DNA of 24,714 nt from a virus. The position numbers and the translations under genes are program-made. Shown here piece by piece: positions 1 through 6,484 of this stretch (positions are counted from its first letter, which is position 1; the number at the start of each line of letters is the position of its first letter). The notes beneath the pieces were generated by a model. The model ran no database searches. It saw only the letters and a program-made list of their open reading frames with translations, and had not been told where the DNA came from. The stretch spans positions 1 through 24,714 of the IMG/VR virus record IMGVR_UViG_3300020392_000076; one strand, given 5' to 3'.

Positions 1-55
1 TAAAATTGAGCAGTCGATGCTCAAGATACGTGGTTGCTGCGTTACTCGTTGCCAT
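1..55 (-). CDS. Virion or tail protein, N-terminus only (cut by window edge)
   Basis: Only the first 18 codons lie in the window; the reading frame runs open off the left edge. It starts at an ATG (53-55) preceded by a good GGAG ribosome binding site at about 7 bases. The visible start, MATSNAATTYLEHRLLNF, resembles the beginning of a widespread family of small phage tail or structural proteins that open with M-A-x-x-N-A-A-x-x-Y-L-E. It follows the adaptor gene on the same strand, so it belongs to the same late module. The family assignment rests on 18 residues and is tentative; that a gene starts here is well supported. Confidence 0.6.
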   Translation of the reverse strand, partial: MATSNAATTYLEHRLLNF

Positions 56-64
56 TTGTTACTC

Positions 65-712
65 CTAAGTCCTTGGCTGATCTGGTAAACCTCTACGATA
101 TGCGTCTGAGTTTTCTCTAGCTTCTGCTAAATCTTTAAGCCGCATTAACTCTTGCCCAAATCTTTGTTCATAAAGTTGCATCATATCCTGTTCACCCTTC
201 ATGTAAGTATACGCTTCCACGAGTGAACCGTAAAGCAAGGCGTTAGGAGCATTTTCTCCTAACCAAGATGTCGCAGAATCTGTTCCTGCAGTTATACTTG
301 CTGGTCGATAATAGTAATGTAATTCGACGGTGTAATTGTCATCTGGGGTGGGGCCGACAATAAAATTATCTATATCAAAAATTCCGTAATATTTGGGAAG
401 TCCGTTTGCCCCAACGTCTAAATGATATTGTTGAACAAAGTTTACGTCTTTAAAAAGAAGAAAATCTTGTTTTGTTGCGGTAGTAATCTGTAAGGAAAAT
501 GGTGCTAAATAATCTAATGGGCAACTTAAAAAAGGGTCGTTTGAAGATAAAGCAGATGTAGCGTTTTTACGAAACAACTCCAAATCCACTAATGAAAAAA
601 TTCGGTCCTCAACACCTCTTATAAAAATAGGCAAATTGGTGACAAAAGATGTTTCACTATTGTCTGTGAAATCTTGTATTGCCTGTTTTAGTTGTGCGTA
701 TGTAAATGACAT
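65..712 (-). CDS. Head-tail adaptor protein, SU10/P22 gp4-like
   Basis: A 215-residue protein resembling the adaptor proteins that sit under the portal ring and join head to tail in podoviruses such as SU10. The N-terminus (SFTYAQLKQAIQDFTDN, about residues 2-18) and the following helix with NLPIFIRGVEDRIF are the conserved opening of this family. The middle is beta-rich, with GLPKYYGIFDIDNFIVGP around 104-121 and a VELHYYYRPASIT strand. The C-terminus is helical, with an LLYGSLVEAYTYMKGEQD stretch. The general plan matches the gene product at 1951-2619, so the window encodes two related adaptor-like proteins. Family membership is recognised from sequence pattern; the place in the virion is inferred. 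Confidence 0.75.
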   Translation of the reverse strand: MSFTYAQLKQAIQDFTDNSETSFVTNLPIFIRGVEDRIFSLVDLELFRKNATSALSSNDPFLSCPLDYLAPFSLQITTATKQDFLLFKDVNFVQQYHLDVGANGLPKYYGIFDIDNFIVGPTPDDNYTVELHYYYRPASITAGTDSATSWLGENAPNALLYGSLVEAYTYMKGEQDMMQLYEQRFGQELMRLKDLAEARENSDAYRRGLPDQPRT

Positions 713-724
713 GTTACCCGCTCA

Positions 725-1375
725 CTATACTATTGCTATGTTTCCAACCATGCCGCCATGCACTGTACACTGATATACTAAAGAAGTGTCACTTGGCTCA
801 TGTGGGACAATGAATTGAGTTAGTCCAGTAGTGCTGTTGTAGTTATCTGTAACCCCTGTCGTAAAAGCGGAGCCTCCAGCCGCAGTTCGTATCTGCAAAG
901 GATGACTACCAACATGAGAGGTGTTATCGATTAGATAAGTGTGGCCCTTGTAAAATGTAAAATTAGGGTTATTGCCAGCGGTTGCCCCTGGACCAGAGAA
1001 TTGATAAGCAGAACCATTTGCTGATGTTGTTGTGTATTTAGTCACAGGACCAGTGGTTTCATCATTTAATCTAATCCAAACTCCACCATGAGCAAAATAC
1101 AATCCACCAGTTGCGTGAACGTGAGCTATTGCTCCATGATATGTTGAAGCACTTGGCAAATCAGTCAGGGCGTTATAGTAGAAAACAATTTTATTTGCCC
1201 CAGCACTTACGTCCAATAAACCCGCAGTATTGATAATGTCTGTCAGCGTTGTCCCGTTGCCCAGCGCATTGTAGATTTCGTTGAAGTTGTCGTTTATCTT
1301 ATCCGCTCCGGCACGAAGGGTGTCACCTGTACCGTCATTTGCAGCAGAGCCAATTCCTACTGTTTGTTTTGCCAT
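725..1375 (-). CDS. Tail or fibre structural protein with C-terminal cupredoxin-like domain
   Basis: A 216-residue modular virion protein. Residues 13-36 carry the GTGDTLRxGADKINDNFNEIY module found near the N-termini of many phage baseplate and fibre proteins. Residues 73-102 carry a LPSASTYHGAIAHVHATG...YFAHGG module that I associate with marine phage structural proteins. Residues 138-216 look like a cupredoxin fold: His154/His158 in the SHVGSHPLQI stretch, then C203-x2-H206-x2-M209 in VYQCTVHGGMVG. That matches the spacing of copper ligands in amicyanin (C-x2-H-x2-M). The start is supported by a GAGGG ribosome binding site. A role in the tail or host contact is inferred from the modules and from neighbouring adaptor genes. 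Copper binding is a prediction. Confidence 0.65.
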   Translation of the reverse strand: MAKQTVGIGSAANDGTGDTLRAGADKINDNFNEIYNALGNGTTLTDIINTAGLLDVSAGANKIVFYYNALTDLPSASTYHGAIAHVHATGGLYFAHGGVWIRLNDETTGPVTKYTTTSANGSAYQFSGPGATAGNNPNFTFYKGHTYLIDNTSHVGSHPLQIRTAAGGSAFTTGVTDNYNSTTGLTQFIVPHEPSDTSLVYQCTVHGGMVGNIAIV

Positions 1376-1951
1376 TTAACCCTCGTCAAAAGTCTTTGTT
1401 GTTGAGTCAAGTTTTACATTTGTGGTATCAAAGGTAGATGCAGAAGAAGGAGGAGTACTCGTACCTGTATCTACGGTTGCAACTTCTCCTCCGCCTCGTA
1501 TACCCCCAACTGTAGCCGTTTCCCCAGTGATTATAATTGTGTAGGTGTTCTCATCAACAACAGTTATTGTGTACCCCGTAGACACTTCAAGCGTTGCCTT
1601 TGTAAAACCATCAAACCCATTTACTTTTCTAAATCTCACTGAATCGGAGGTGCTTCTCCCATGAGAGGGCTCTGTCACAGTAATTACGGGAGACCCAGAT
1701 GAACTACTCTGAAAACAATTGGGTCTAAGTAACTGAATTACAGAAGGTTCTGTGCGGTCAACCTTTGCCAATCTTAACCCTTGAGGGTCGGACGGGTGTC
1801 TTCTTGGATTTAGTTGTGGATGTTTTTGTTCAAATTCGTCAGGTCCTACGGCTGCCCCCGTCCATTCAATCATCATTGATGAATACGGGTATCTAAATCC
1901 AGACCTATCTGAAATAAAATAAGCTTTTTTTCCACTTGCAAAAGAAGGCAT
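1376..1951 (-). CDS. Phage structural protein, possible FCCH-like beta domain
   Basis: A 191-residue protein of a type common in phage adaptor/tail clusters. The N-terminal 50 residues (ISDRSGFRYPYSSMMIEWTG, then EQKHPQLNPRR) form a conserved segment. Around residues 85-140 there is a small beta domain (VTEPSHGRSTSDSVRFRKVNG...YTITVVDENTYTI) resembling the domain annotated as ubiquitin-activating E1 FCCH in many phage proteins. That name reflects fold similarity, not ubiquitin chemistry. The C-terminus is low in complexity and rich in Gly, Thr and Ser. Its ATG overlaps the stop of the upstream adaptor gene (TAATG) and an AAGGGTG ribosome binding site precedes it. The exact virion role is unknown. 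Confidence 0.6.
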   Translation of the reverse strand: MPSFASGKKAYFISDRSGFRYPYSSMMIEWTGAAVGPDEFEQKHPQLNPRRHPSDPQGLRLAKVDRTEPSVIQLLRPNCFQSSSSGSPVITVTEPSHGRSTSDSVRFRKVNGFDGFTKATLEVSTGYTITVVDENTYTIIITGETATVGGIRGGGEVATVDTGTSTPPSSASTFDTTNVKLDSTTKTFDEG

Positions 1952-2619
1952 TAGTTCACCCTTAAATATTGATAGTTAGGTGAAATATTGAAAGATGATC
2001 GGTCGCGATCTTCTGCCCTAGCCCTTTCAAATTCTTCATCGTAAATTGCTTTTAAAAGCTGTATTCTATCGGGTGCACGTTTAATCGAAACGTAATAAGC
2101 AAGACCCGCCGCCAAACAAGGATAAAATCTAAACGGTAAGTCAAGCGTATTGTCTAATTGACTTGCGTCGTCCATACGAACAAGAGCGTCATAAATAATA
2201 GTGTCAGTGGCATTTTCAGGAGCATTGTATAAAAAAATCTTAGGCGTCACTTGTCTGTCTAAGAAAAATTGACTTGGCCTGCCCTGTTGAGTCTTATCGG
2301 GCAATACAAGATAATCTTGCCTGCTAATCCTATTTAATACCGTATCTGACCCGCTTCTACGACAAACTGAAGATAAAACATCTATGACATCCGCATCTAA
2401 ATCGTAGGACGCAGTGCCTTGAGTGAGCGTCAAAGACCGTTGTTTTATGGTCCATTGGTTCAAACCACGATTTGCCCAATCTGCTAGAAGCAGATTGAGC
2501 GATCGTTTTGCGGTGCGAGCATCGTATCCCGTCTTAAATTCGAGCCCGCATCGCTCAAAAGCCTCTTCGATATAATCATCGACTTGAAGCTCAAAGTTTT
2601 TTGAACCGGACGTTGTCAT
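1951..2619 (-). CDS. Head-to-tail connector/adaptor protein, P22 gp4-like
   Basis: A 222-residue protein matching the general plan of P22 gp4-type proteins, which bind the portal after packaging and stabilise the DNA. It opens with a helical segment (DDYIEEAFERCGLEFKTG, about 13-30) followed by AKRSLNLLLADWANRGLNQW. A beta region follows (QRSLTLTQGTASYDL) with the characteristic ISRQDYLVLPDKTQQGRPSQ stretch at about 98-117, and a C-terminal helix ends the protein. It is translationally coupled to the 50-residue basic gene upstream (TAATG) and to the next gene downstream (TAATG). It is more divergent from the adaptor at 65-712 than a recent duplicate would be. Confidence in the family is good; the exact position in the neck is inferred. 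Confidence 0.75.
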   Translation of the reverse strand: MTTSGSKNFELQVDDYIEEAFERCGLEFKTGYDARTAKRSLNLLLADWANRGLNQWTIKQRSLTLTQGTASYDLDADVIDVLSSVCRRSGSDTVLNRISRQDYLVLPDKTQQGRPSQFFLDRQVTPKIFLYNAPENATDTIIYDALVRMDDASQLDNTLDLPFRFYPCLAAGLAYYVSIKRAPDRIQLLKAIYDEEFERARAEDRDRSSFNISPNYQYLRVN

Positions 2620-2771
2620 TACTTCTTAACTCTACCGCCCATCCGCATTCTTTTTTTAGCCGCGCCGCCACCTCTCATGAAAGCAGGTTTTTTCTTTGCT
2701 TTTGCGGCTCCGCCGCGCATCATTTTTTTAGCGGCTCCGCCCTTCATCATTTTCTTTGCTTTTTTCACCAT
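2619..2771 (-). CDS. Tiny Lys/Met/Gly-rich basic protein (50 aa)
   Basis: A 50-residue ORF of four imperfect units of the form K-K-x-M-(K/R)-G-G-A-A, with more than a third of the residues Lys or Arg and almost no acidic residues. It is preceded by a strong ribosome binding site (AGGAG, 8 bases before the ATG) and its stop overlaps the ATG of the adaptor gene (TAATG), so it is very likely translated. Its first 44 bases overlap the end of the upstream gene in another frame. The repeat is also visible at DNA level (two GCGGCTCCGCC-type blocks on the plus strand). Similar short basic proteins occur between head genes of marine phages. DNA binding or virion association is inferred from charge alone. 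Confidence 0.6.
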   Translation of the reverse strand: MVKKAKKMMKGGAAKKMMRGGAAKAKKKPAFMRGGGAAKKRMRMGGRVKK

Positions 2772-3318
2772 TCTTTAGTCTCCTATAAAAATTTTGACGT
2801 TGCTGGTATAAAAAATCTGCATTATAATATTGTTGAGCAATTTTATAATACCCCTTTACTCTAAGGGCATCAGAGGCTTCCTGCAACTTAGAAAGTCTCT
2901 GTAGAAACACCATACCATACGGTGTATCAACAGTCGATTCAAACTCATTGTCCAAAAGTTCATTGCCATCATCTTCCGGATGAAATCCCATTAGAAACAT
3001 GTCTTTATTAATAAACACGCCTTCAGATATAGCGTGATTTAAGCCGTCTAAATACTTGTCCATTACGTCAACAGGAAGTGGGTCAAAATCTATTAATATG
3101 ACTACGTCTCTACTATCGTCCCAAGTAGAAATCAGAGTATATAAGGGTTGCCAATGACTATCGTACTTAAAAGAAAAACCTACTCTGTTTTTTGCCCAGG
3201 CTGTTTTTGCATAAGGACAAGCAGGTAAATTGTTATAATATTCGTTTGGCACTTCGAGCGCATGAGCAGACCAATCTCTCATTTCAGATTTTATAGCTTC
3301 TTCAGTCGCAAAATCCAT
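2728..3318 (-). CDS. Conserved phage protein of unknown function (196 aa)
   Basis: A 196-residue acidic protein without a recognisable enzymatic motif. The first half contains EYYNNLPACPYAKTAW (about 26-41), a pattern I believe recurs in hypothetical proteins of large marine phages, followed by beta strands (DVVILIDFDPLP). The second half is helical with FLQRLSKLQEASDALRVKGYY, and the C-terminus is charged. It starts at an ATG with a GAGG ribosome binding site. Its last 44 bases overlap the 50-residue basic gene. Position between basic mini-genes and adaptors suggests a late gene, but no function can be assigned. It has no signal peptide and no membrane segment. Confidence 0.6.
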   Translation of the reverse strand: MDFATEEAIKSEMRDWSAHALEVPNEYYNNLPACPYAKTAWAKNRVGFSFKYDSHWQPLYTLISTWDDSRDVVILIDFDPLPVDVMDKYLDGLNHAISEGVFINKDMFLMGFHPEDDGNELLDNEFESTVDTPYGMVFLQRLSKLQEASDALRVKGYYKIAQQYYNADFLYQQRQNFYRRLKNGEKSKENDEGRSR

Positions 3319-3325
3319 TAGATCC

Positions 3326-3694
3326 TCAAAATTGCACTACAGACCCGCGTGTTCTTTTTCTTCTGCCATTCATGACTGCGCCGCATCCCCTAGCAACAGC
3401 CGTGCCAGCCACTTTTTTACCCCGGAAAGGCCGTTTAACGGGGCCTCCATTTGCAAGTTTTGTGACTTTTGCTTGTTTTGTATTAGATACCACTGTCTGG
3501 CCCTTTGCTCCCGCTCTCTTCTTCTTTCGTGCTGTAGATGCTCTTTCAGTTTTTGAGAGGCTTCTAGCTTTTGAAGCTGGTAAGCAGCGGTCTGGGTTTT
3601 TCTTGTCTTTAGATGTACCGCATTTGCCCTTAATGCTTCCATCAGTTCCAATCCGAACCCAATTTTGATTTACCCATTTCTTTAACTCACCCAT
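3326..3694 (-). CDS. Small cationic protein with KCG/CLPASKA and RGCGAVM motifs
   Basis: A 122-residue strongly basic protein with two parts. Residues 1-60 (WVRIGTDGSIKGKCGTSKDK, then PDRCLPASKARSLSKTERAS, then a Lys/Arg run) match a small-protein family seen in marine phages and giant viruses, in which a Cys pair brackets a basic loop (Cys25 and Cys37). Residues 81-118 hold ANGGPVKRPFRGKK and VARGCGAVMNGRRKRT, a tail I have seen as a separate short protein in other phages, so this may be a fusion. The GGPVK string also occurs at the C-terminus of the polyvalent protein. It may bind DNA or sit in the virion; this is inferred from charge and position. Confidence 0.6.
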   Translation of the reverse strand: MGELKKWVNQNWVRIGTDGSIKGKCGTSKDKKNPDRCLPASKARSLSKTERASTARKKKRAGAKGQTVVSNTKQAKVTKLANGGPVKRPFRGKKVAGTAVARGCGAVMNGRRKRTRGSVVQF

Positions 3695-3695
3695 T

Positions 3696-3824
3696 TTAGG
3701 CTCTTTTTTTCTTACCTAACACTCGTTTTAAAGTTTTTGCTTGCTTTGCATGTAATTTTGAAGCTTTATTCAAACCTTTAACTACTTTACGAACTTTTTT
3801 CTTATTTGACTTTGTAAGCGTCAT
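3696..3824 (-). CDS. Tiny Lys-rich basic protein (42 aa)
   Basis: A 42-residue ORF of which about 40% is Lys or Arg, predicted to be one long amphipathic helix (KKKVRKVVKGLNKASKL in the first half, KTLKRVLGKKK in the second). Its ATG overlaps the stop of the upstream gene in an ATGA arrangement and its stop lies 1 base from the next ATG, so it fills the gap between two genes exactly. The helix resembles the one in the 27-residue protein at 4839-4922 (KKSVKRVIKAVKKATKK), which suggests duplication. Function is unknown; nucleic-acid binding is a guess from composition. The ORF is short, but its spacing argues for a real gene. Confidence 0.6.
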   Translation of the reverse strand: MTLTKSNKKKVRKVVKGLNKASKLHAKQAKTLKRVLGKKKRA

Positions 3825-4108
3825 TTACCTTTTCTCTTTCCACCCTTAGATTTTTTAGCATAATTGGGGTCTTTACAATATTTTGAGGCGGCAAGATTTG
3901 CATATGCACTAGGATATGTATCAAAGGTACGTTTTGCCCAAGCTTTACCTTCCGGGCAGATCTTACTTCCTTTTGATTTTTTTGAAGCCGCACCTCCTTT
4001 TCGGAAGTAACTTAAACCTTTTGGCGTAGGATTGCCTTTCATTTTTTTACGACCTTTCATCGGGGGCTTGGATATTTGATTTGCGATTTGTCCACGCGAT
4101 ATCGTCAT
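3821..4108 (-). CDS. Small cationic phage protein with CPEGKAWAKRTFDTYPSAYAN motif
   Basis: A 95-residue basic protein. Residues 51-79 contain the strongly conserved block ICPEGKAWAKR / TFDTYPSAYANLAASKYCKD, which recurs in small proteins of many marine phages and some giant viruses; the two cysteines (51 and 78) bracket it. A Gly/Lys-rich linker precedes it (KGLSYFRKGGAASKKS) and a Lys-rich tail follows. I chose the ATG at 4108 because a strong GGAG ribosome binding site lies 8-9 bases upstream, although this overlaps the upstream membrane-protein gene by about 60 bases. It is coupled to the next gene by an ATGA overlap. The biochemical role is unknown. Confidence 0.65.
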   Translation of the reverse strand: MTISRGQIANQISKPPMKGRKKMKGNPTPKGLSYFRKGGAASKKSKGSKICPEGKAWAKRTFDTYPSAYANLAASKYCKDPNYAKKSKGGKRKGK

Positions 4109-4277
4109 TTACCCTCTCCTGCAGATAAAAATCCCATAATTCAGCTAAAAGCTTATGATTTTGATCAACTTTTACTGAAATAACTGCGGTTTCTGTCTTC
4201 AATTCAACAACAGAAAAAGCAATCCAACCTATAAAAGCCAAACTTGCTCCACTTATCAATGTGCTTATGTTCAACAT
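4047..4277 (-). CDS. Small single-pass membrane protein with coiled-coil tail
   Basis: A 76-residue protein with one hydrophobic segment (about residues 5-22, LISGASLAFIGWIAFSVV) and a C-terminal amphipathic helix (ELKTETAVISVKVDQNHKLL). This layout is found in haemolysin XhlA-like and antiholin-like phage proteins. I prefer the ATG at 4277 over the in-frame one at 4283: the GGAG motif directly touches the first ATG but is 6 bases from the second. The 3' end overlaps the next gene by about 60 bases. It stands apart from the main membrane-protein cluster at 9180-10814. A lysis-related or virion-membrane role is possible, but nothing in the sequence decides it. Confidence 0.55.
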   Translation of the reverse strand: MLNISTLISGASLAFIGWIAFSVVELKTETAVISVKVDQNHKLLAELWDFYLQERVNDDIAWTNRKSNIQAPDERS

Positions 4278-4555
4278 TTCCATCTCCGACGAGCCTGACG
4301 TAAACGACTGTTTGGATTTTTTGCAGCTTTGGGAAATTTTTTCATTTGTCCTGCACTGCGAGCACAGAAGGATTTGCGACGTTTTGCGTCTTTTGAACCC
4401 TTTTTTACTTTTCCTGTGACAGCAGTTTTTAATTTGGATCCAGGGTTAGCTCTTCTGTACGCGGCAACACCTGCCTTTGTCATCCCCGCCCCAGCTTTTG
4501 TGGGGCGGAAATTCTTTTTGTTTCGCTTCGGCATTTTATCATTACGCGAAGCCAT
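4271..4555 (-). CDS. Small cationic phage protein (YRRANPGSKLKTAV family)
   Basis: A 94-residue very basic protein. Residues 26-70 carry a block of a family I recognise from marine T4-like and podoviral genomes: MTKAGVAAYRRANPGSKLKT, then KKGSKDAKRRKSFCARSAGQ. The C-terminus is SRLRQARRRWKC, ending in Cys, as is typical. It has an AGGTGA ribosome binding site just before the ATG. It is one of six basic genes between 2619 and 4922. Family members are usually annotated as hypothetical or virion-associated; no enzymatic motif is present. Function is unknown. Confidence 0.65.
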   Translation of the reverse strand: MASRNDKMPKRNKKNFRPTKAGAGMTKAGVAAYRRANPGSKLKTAVTGKVKKGSKDAKRRKSFCARSAGQMKKFPKAAKNPNSRLRQARRRWKC

Positions 4556-4562
4556 AACTCAC

Positions 4563-4835
4563 CTAATTAAAAAAGAAGGTCACTGCTGTGATATTGGTTA
4601 GAGTGCCGACAAAAATGTCACTTACACGAATACCTTCAGCAGGGATATTTACAGAGTGTGTGTCAGAAGCATTAAAGTCTAAATCTAAGACTGTAGCACC
4701 GCCTGAACCATCTGTAAGAGTGAGTCTTGGAGTTCCAGATGCAGTTTTTAACTGTATCTGTCGAATACGAGCAGGGCCAACACCTAGTGACCCGGTTCCA
4801 GTAATCCGTTTCGTTTTAACATCAGAGCCTGCCAT
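4563..4835 (-). CDS. Small beta-rich virion protein
   Basis: A 90-residue protein predicted to be all beta: RITGTGSLGVGPARIRQIQL, then PRLTLTDGSGGATVLDLDF, then DTHSVNIPAEGIRVSDIFVG, ending in NITAVTFFF. This pattern is familiar from short structural proteins encoded next to capsid decoration genes in marine phages. A GGAG ribosome binding site precedes the ATG, and the 27-residue basic gene ends 3 bases upstream. It follows the decoration-type gene at 4933-5412, so a role on the head surface or in a fibre is plausible. That is inferred from the neighbours, not from a known structure. Confidence 0.6.
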   Translation of the reverse strand: MAGSDVKTKRITGTGSLGVGPARIRQIQLKTASGTPRLTLTDGSGGATVLDLDFNASDTHSVNIPAEGIRVSDIFVGTLTNITAVTFFFN

Positions 4836-4838
4836 AGC

Positions 4839-4922
4839 TTACTCTCCGTTCTTTTTTGTAGCCTTTTTGACGGCTTTTATAACCCTCTTTACAGACTTTT
4901 TGCCACCGTTGAGCTTACCCAT
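4839..4922 (-). CDS. Tiny Lys-rich basic protein (27 aa)
   Basis: A 27-residue ORF with ten Lys and one Arg and a helix-forming pattern (KKSVKRVIKAVKKATKK). It starts 11 bases after the stop of the decoration-type gene, has an AGGGG ribosome binding site 7 bases before the ATG, and ends 3 bases before the next gene, so it fills the gap neatly. Its helix resembles the 42-residue protein at 3696-3824. The short length lowers confidence, but the ribosome binding site and tight spacing support translation. A role in binding nucleic acid is only suggested by charge. Confidence 0.5.
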   Translation of the reverse strand: MGKLNGGKKSVKRVIKAVKKATKKNGE

Positions 4923-4932
4923 GATAAACCCC

Positions 4933-5412
4933 TTATGAAACAGCGGCAGAGAATGGAGTAGCTTCAGAGCCCGTTGCTGCGCCACGAGACACAACAGAAA
5001 ATACATTTGTCGCTACATCTTGTATTTCAACAACGCCCCCAAGAATACCTCCTGTGGTCGTGCCATTCAAAGTAATGGTGTCACTATCTGCGGCAGTTTC
5101 AAAAATAGACGCTGTATCCCCGCCATCATTAGCCACAATCGCTACACCAGCCATAGTGTCATTGGCGTTTGCAACCTGAACTATGTAGTTGTTTGATGTA
5201 ATGGTAGTAGCCACAAAGAACTTGTAGATATTACCCGTACCGCTGGCAGCAGGAAGAGTAAGTGTCGCCCCACTCGCTACGCTTAACACCATTGTACGTC
5301 CCGCATGTGAAGCTGCGGTTAACGTGGCATCCGCAGTTATAGATACGAGAGAATTTGATCCTGAAATAAAACCGCCAGTAGAAATCACTGGACCTGAAAA
5401 AGTAGTAGACAT
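4933..5412 (-). CDS. Virion structural protein, probable head decoration or head fibre
   Basis: A 159-residue Thr/Ala/Gly-rich protein predicted to be nearly all beta, with no charged core. Blocks such as STTFSGPVISTGGFISG at the N-terminus, LPAASGTGNIYKFFVATT around 53-70, and FETAADSDTITLNGTTTGG around 103-121 match structural proteins often encoded beside the capsid gene in marine phages. The gene lies directly downstream of the major capsid gene but is separated from it by a terminator hairpin at 5513-5544, so its expression may be lower. An AAGGGTG ribosome binding site precedes the ATG. Whether it decorates the capsid or forms a fibre cannot be told from sequence. Confidence 0.65.
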   Translation of the reverse strand: MSTTFSGPVISTGGFISGSNSLVSITADATLTAASHAGRTMVLSVASGATLTLPAASGTGNIYKFFVATTITSNNYIVQVANANDTMAGVAIVANDGGDTASIFETAADSDTITLNGTTTGGILGGVVEIQDVATNVFSVVSRGAATGSEATPFSAAVS

Positions 5413-5512
5413 ATTGACACCCTTTGCACAAGGTTTCGCTTTGCAGTCCGTGCAATGTCAGGTGGGCATGATCCTGTCTACAAAGCTGAAGTTAAGCCCA
5501 AAATCAATATAT

Positions 5513-5544
5513 AATAAAAAAGAGCGACTGTGAAGCCGCTCTTT
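5513..5544 (-). terminator. Rho-independent terminator after the capsid gene
   Basis: An 8-bp perfect stem (5519-5526 with 5537-5544, AAAGAGCG/CGCTCTTT) with a 10-base loop, followed on the minus strand by a run of six U. It lies 20 bases after the capsid stop codon and about 100 bases before the next gene. It probably acts as a partial terminator or as an end that stabilises the capsid mRNA. Confidence 0.75.
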
Positions 5545-5564
5545 CTGTTTTTAAAAAAACTGTT

Positions 5565-6470
5565 TTACGCTCCAGGTGTTGCAAAAACACAACGCCAATC
5601 AGAGACACCAAAGCTGTACCGCTCACGAGCTTTAAAACGTGTGTTTCCTGTGTCAAAATCGCCCTCAAGAGCAGTTTTGATAGGTGAACGATTAAACATT
5701 TTAAAGCCGTTTGGTGCATCTGTTTTGATGAAGAAGGCGTCTGTATCTGTTAGGAAGTGATTAACCACTGCCCCTTCAGGTAACATTCCCATGTTCTTCA
5801 TTGCATTTGCATCATTGTCTGCTGTGCCAGAACGTAGATTTGAGTTGATAACTCGCTCTGCAATAAACTGAAGTTCTTTTGGAATTATCAGTTTTGTGCC
5901 GCGTACAGCAACTTTCAAACCACGCTCATCAGTGAACCCTGCAATATCAATCAACATTTGCTCAAGAGAGGTCTCATTGAGATCTGCTGCAGTTGACAAC
6001 AAGTTACGCTGATTGCCCGACAAAGAGGGATGCGCTGCGGAACACAGTGCTGCACCGTCACCAACAGGGCTTCCTGTGCTGAACGCATTGTTCAAAATAG
6101 AAGCTGCTTTGATTTGCTTGGTTTGCGCCATAGAGCGAGCCAAAGCTTTGGTGTAACGAGACGCCAGACGATCATACAGATTATCTTCAATAGCTTCCTC
6201 AGTAATAGAGAATGCAAGAGCGATAGTCTCATGTGTATACCGTGCGGTATATGTCTCTTGTGCATCATCAAATGTGATGGCAGAGCCTTCACCTTTGACA
6301 GGTGCTGTAGAAAATCCACCAAGCATTACCTCTTCTTCGAATGCTCTATCAGAGGTCTCTTCTTCAAAAATCTCTGTGTGTTCATTTTCGTAGCGGTTAT
6401 ATTCCAGACCGAACAGTGCGTTCAAACCTGGCTCTAGCTCTTTAGCTAGTTGTGCGCGAGATATAGCCAT
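5565..6470 (-). CDS. Major capsid protein
   Basis: A 301-residue protein with features of HK97-fold major capsid proteins of the Mu gpT-like type. The N-terminal part holds an extended acidic arm (RYENEHTEIFEEETSDRAFE). A spine-helix region follows (IALAFSITEEAIEDNLYDRL, about 83-102), then the QTKQIKAASILNNAF helix, and a C-terminal core with LIIPKELQFIAERVIN and RSPIKTALEGDFDTGNTRFK. It lies where expected, downstream of the scaffold gene and two structural genes and just before a terminator. A GGGGG ribosome binding site precedes the ATG. There is no sign of a fused protease. Family assignment is by pattern and gene order. Confidence 0.85.
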   Translation of the reverse strand: MAISRAQLAKELEPGLNALFGLEYNRYENEHTEIFEEETSDRAFEEEVMLGGFSTAPVKGEGSAITFDDAQETYTARYTHETIALAFSITEEAIEDNLYDRLASRYTKALARSMAQTKQIKAASILNNAFSTGSPVGDGAALCSAAHPSLSGNQRNLLSTAADLNETSLEQMLIDIAGFTDERGLKVAVRGTKLIIPKELQFIAERVINSNLRSGTADNDANAMKNMGMLPEGAVVNHFLTDTDAFFIKTDAPNGFKMFNRSPIKTALEGDFDTGNTRFKARERYSFGVSDWRCVFATPGA

Positions 6471-6484
6471 TATCTATGTCCCCC

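Noticed and set aside
2601-2864. 87-codon ORF on the plus strand, rich in His, Ser and Phe
   Set aside because: It is the antisense of the Lys/Ala/Gly-rich 50-residue gene; the odd composition is explained by that.
3370-3651. Glu/Lys/Gln-rich 93-codon ORF on the minus strand inside the 122-residue basic gene
   Set aside because: Reading of the same Lys-rich DNA in another frame; no start signal and no family resemblance.
4839-4938. Plus-strand ORF reading 4588-4938
   Set aside because: Antisense of two minus-strand genes that have ribosome binding sites and tight spacing.
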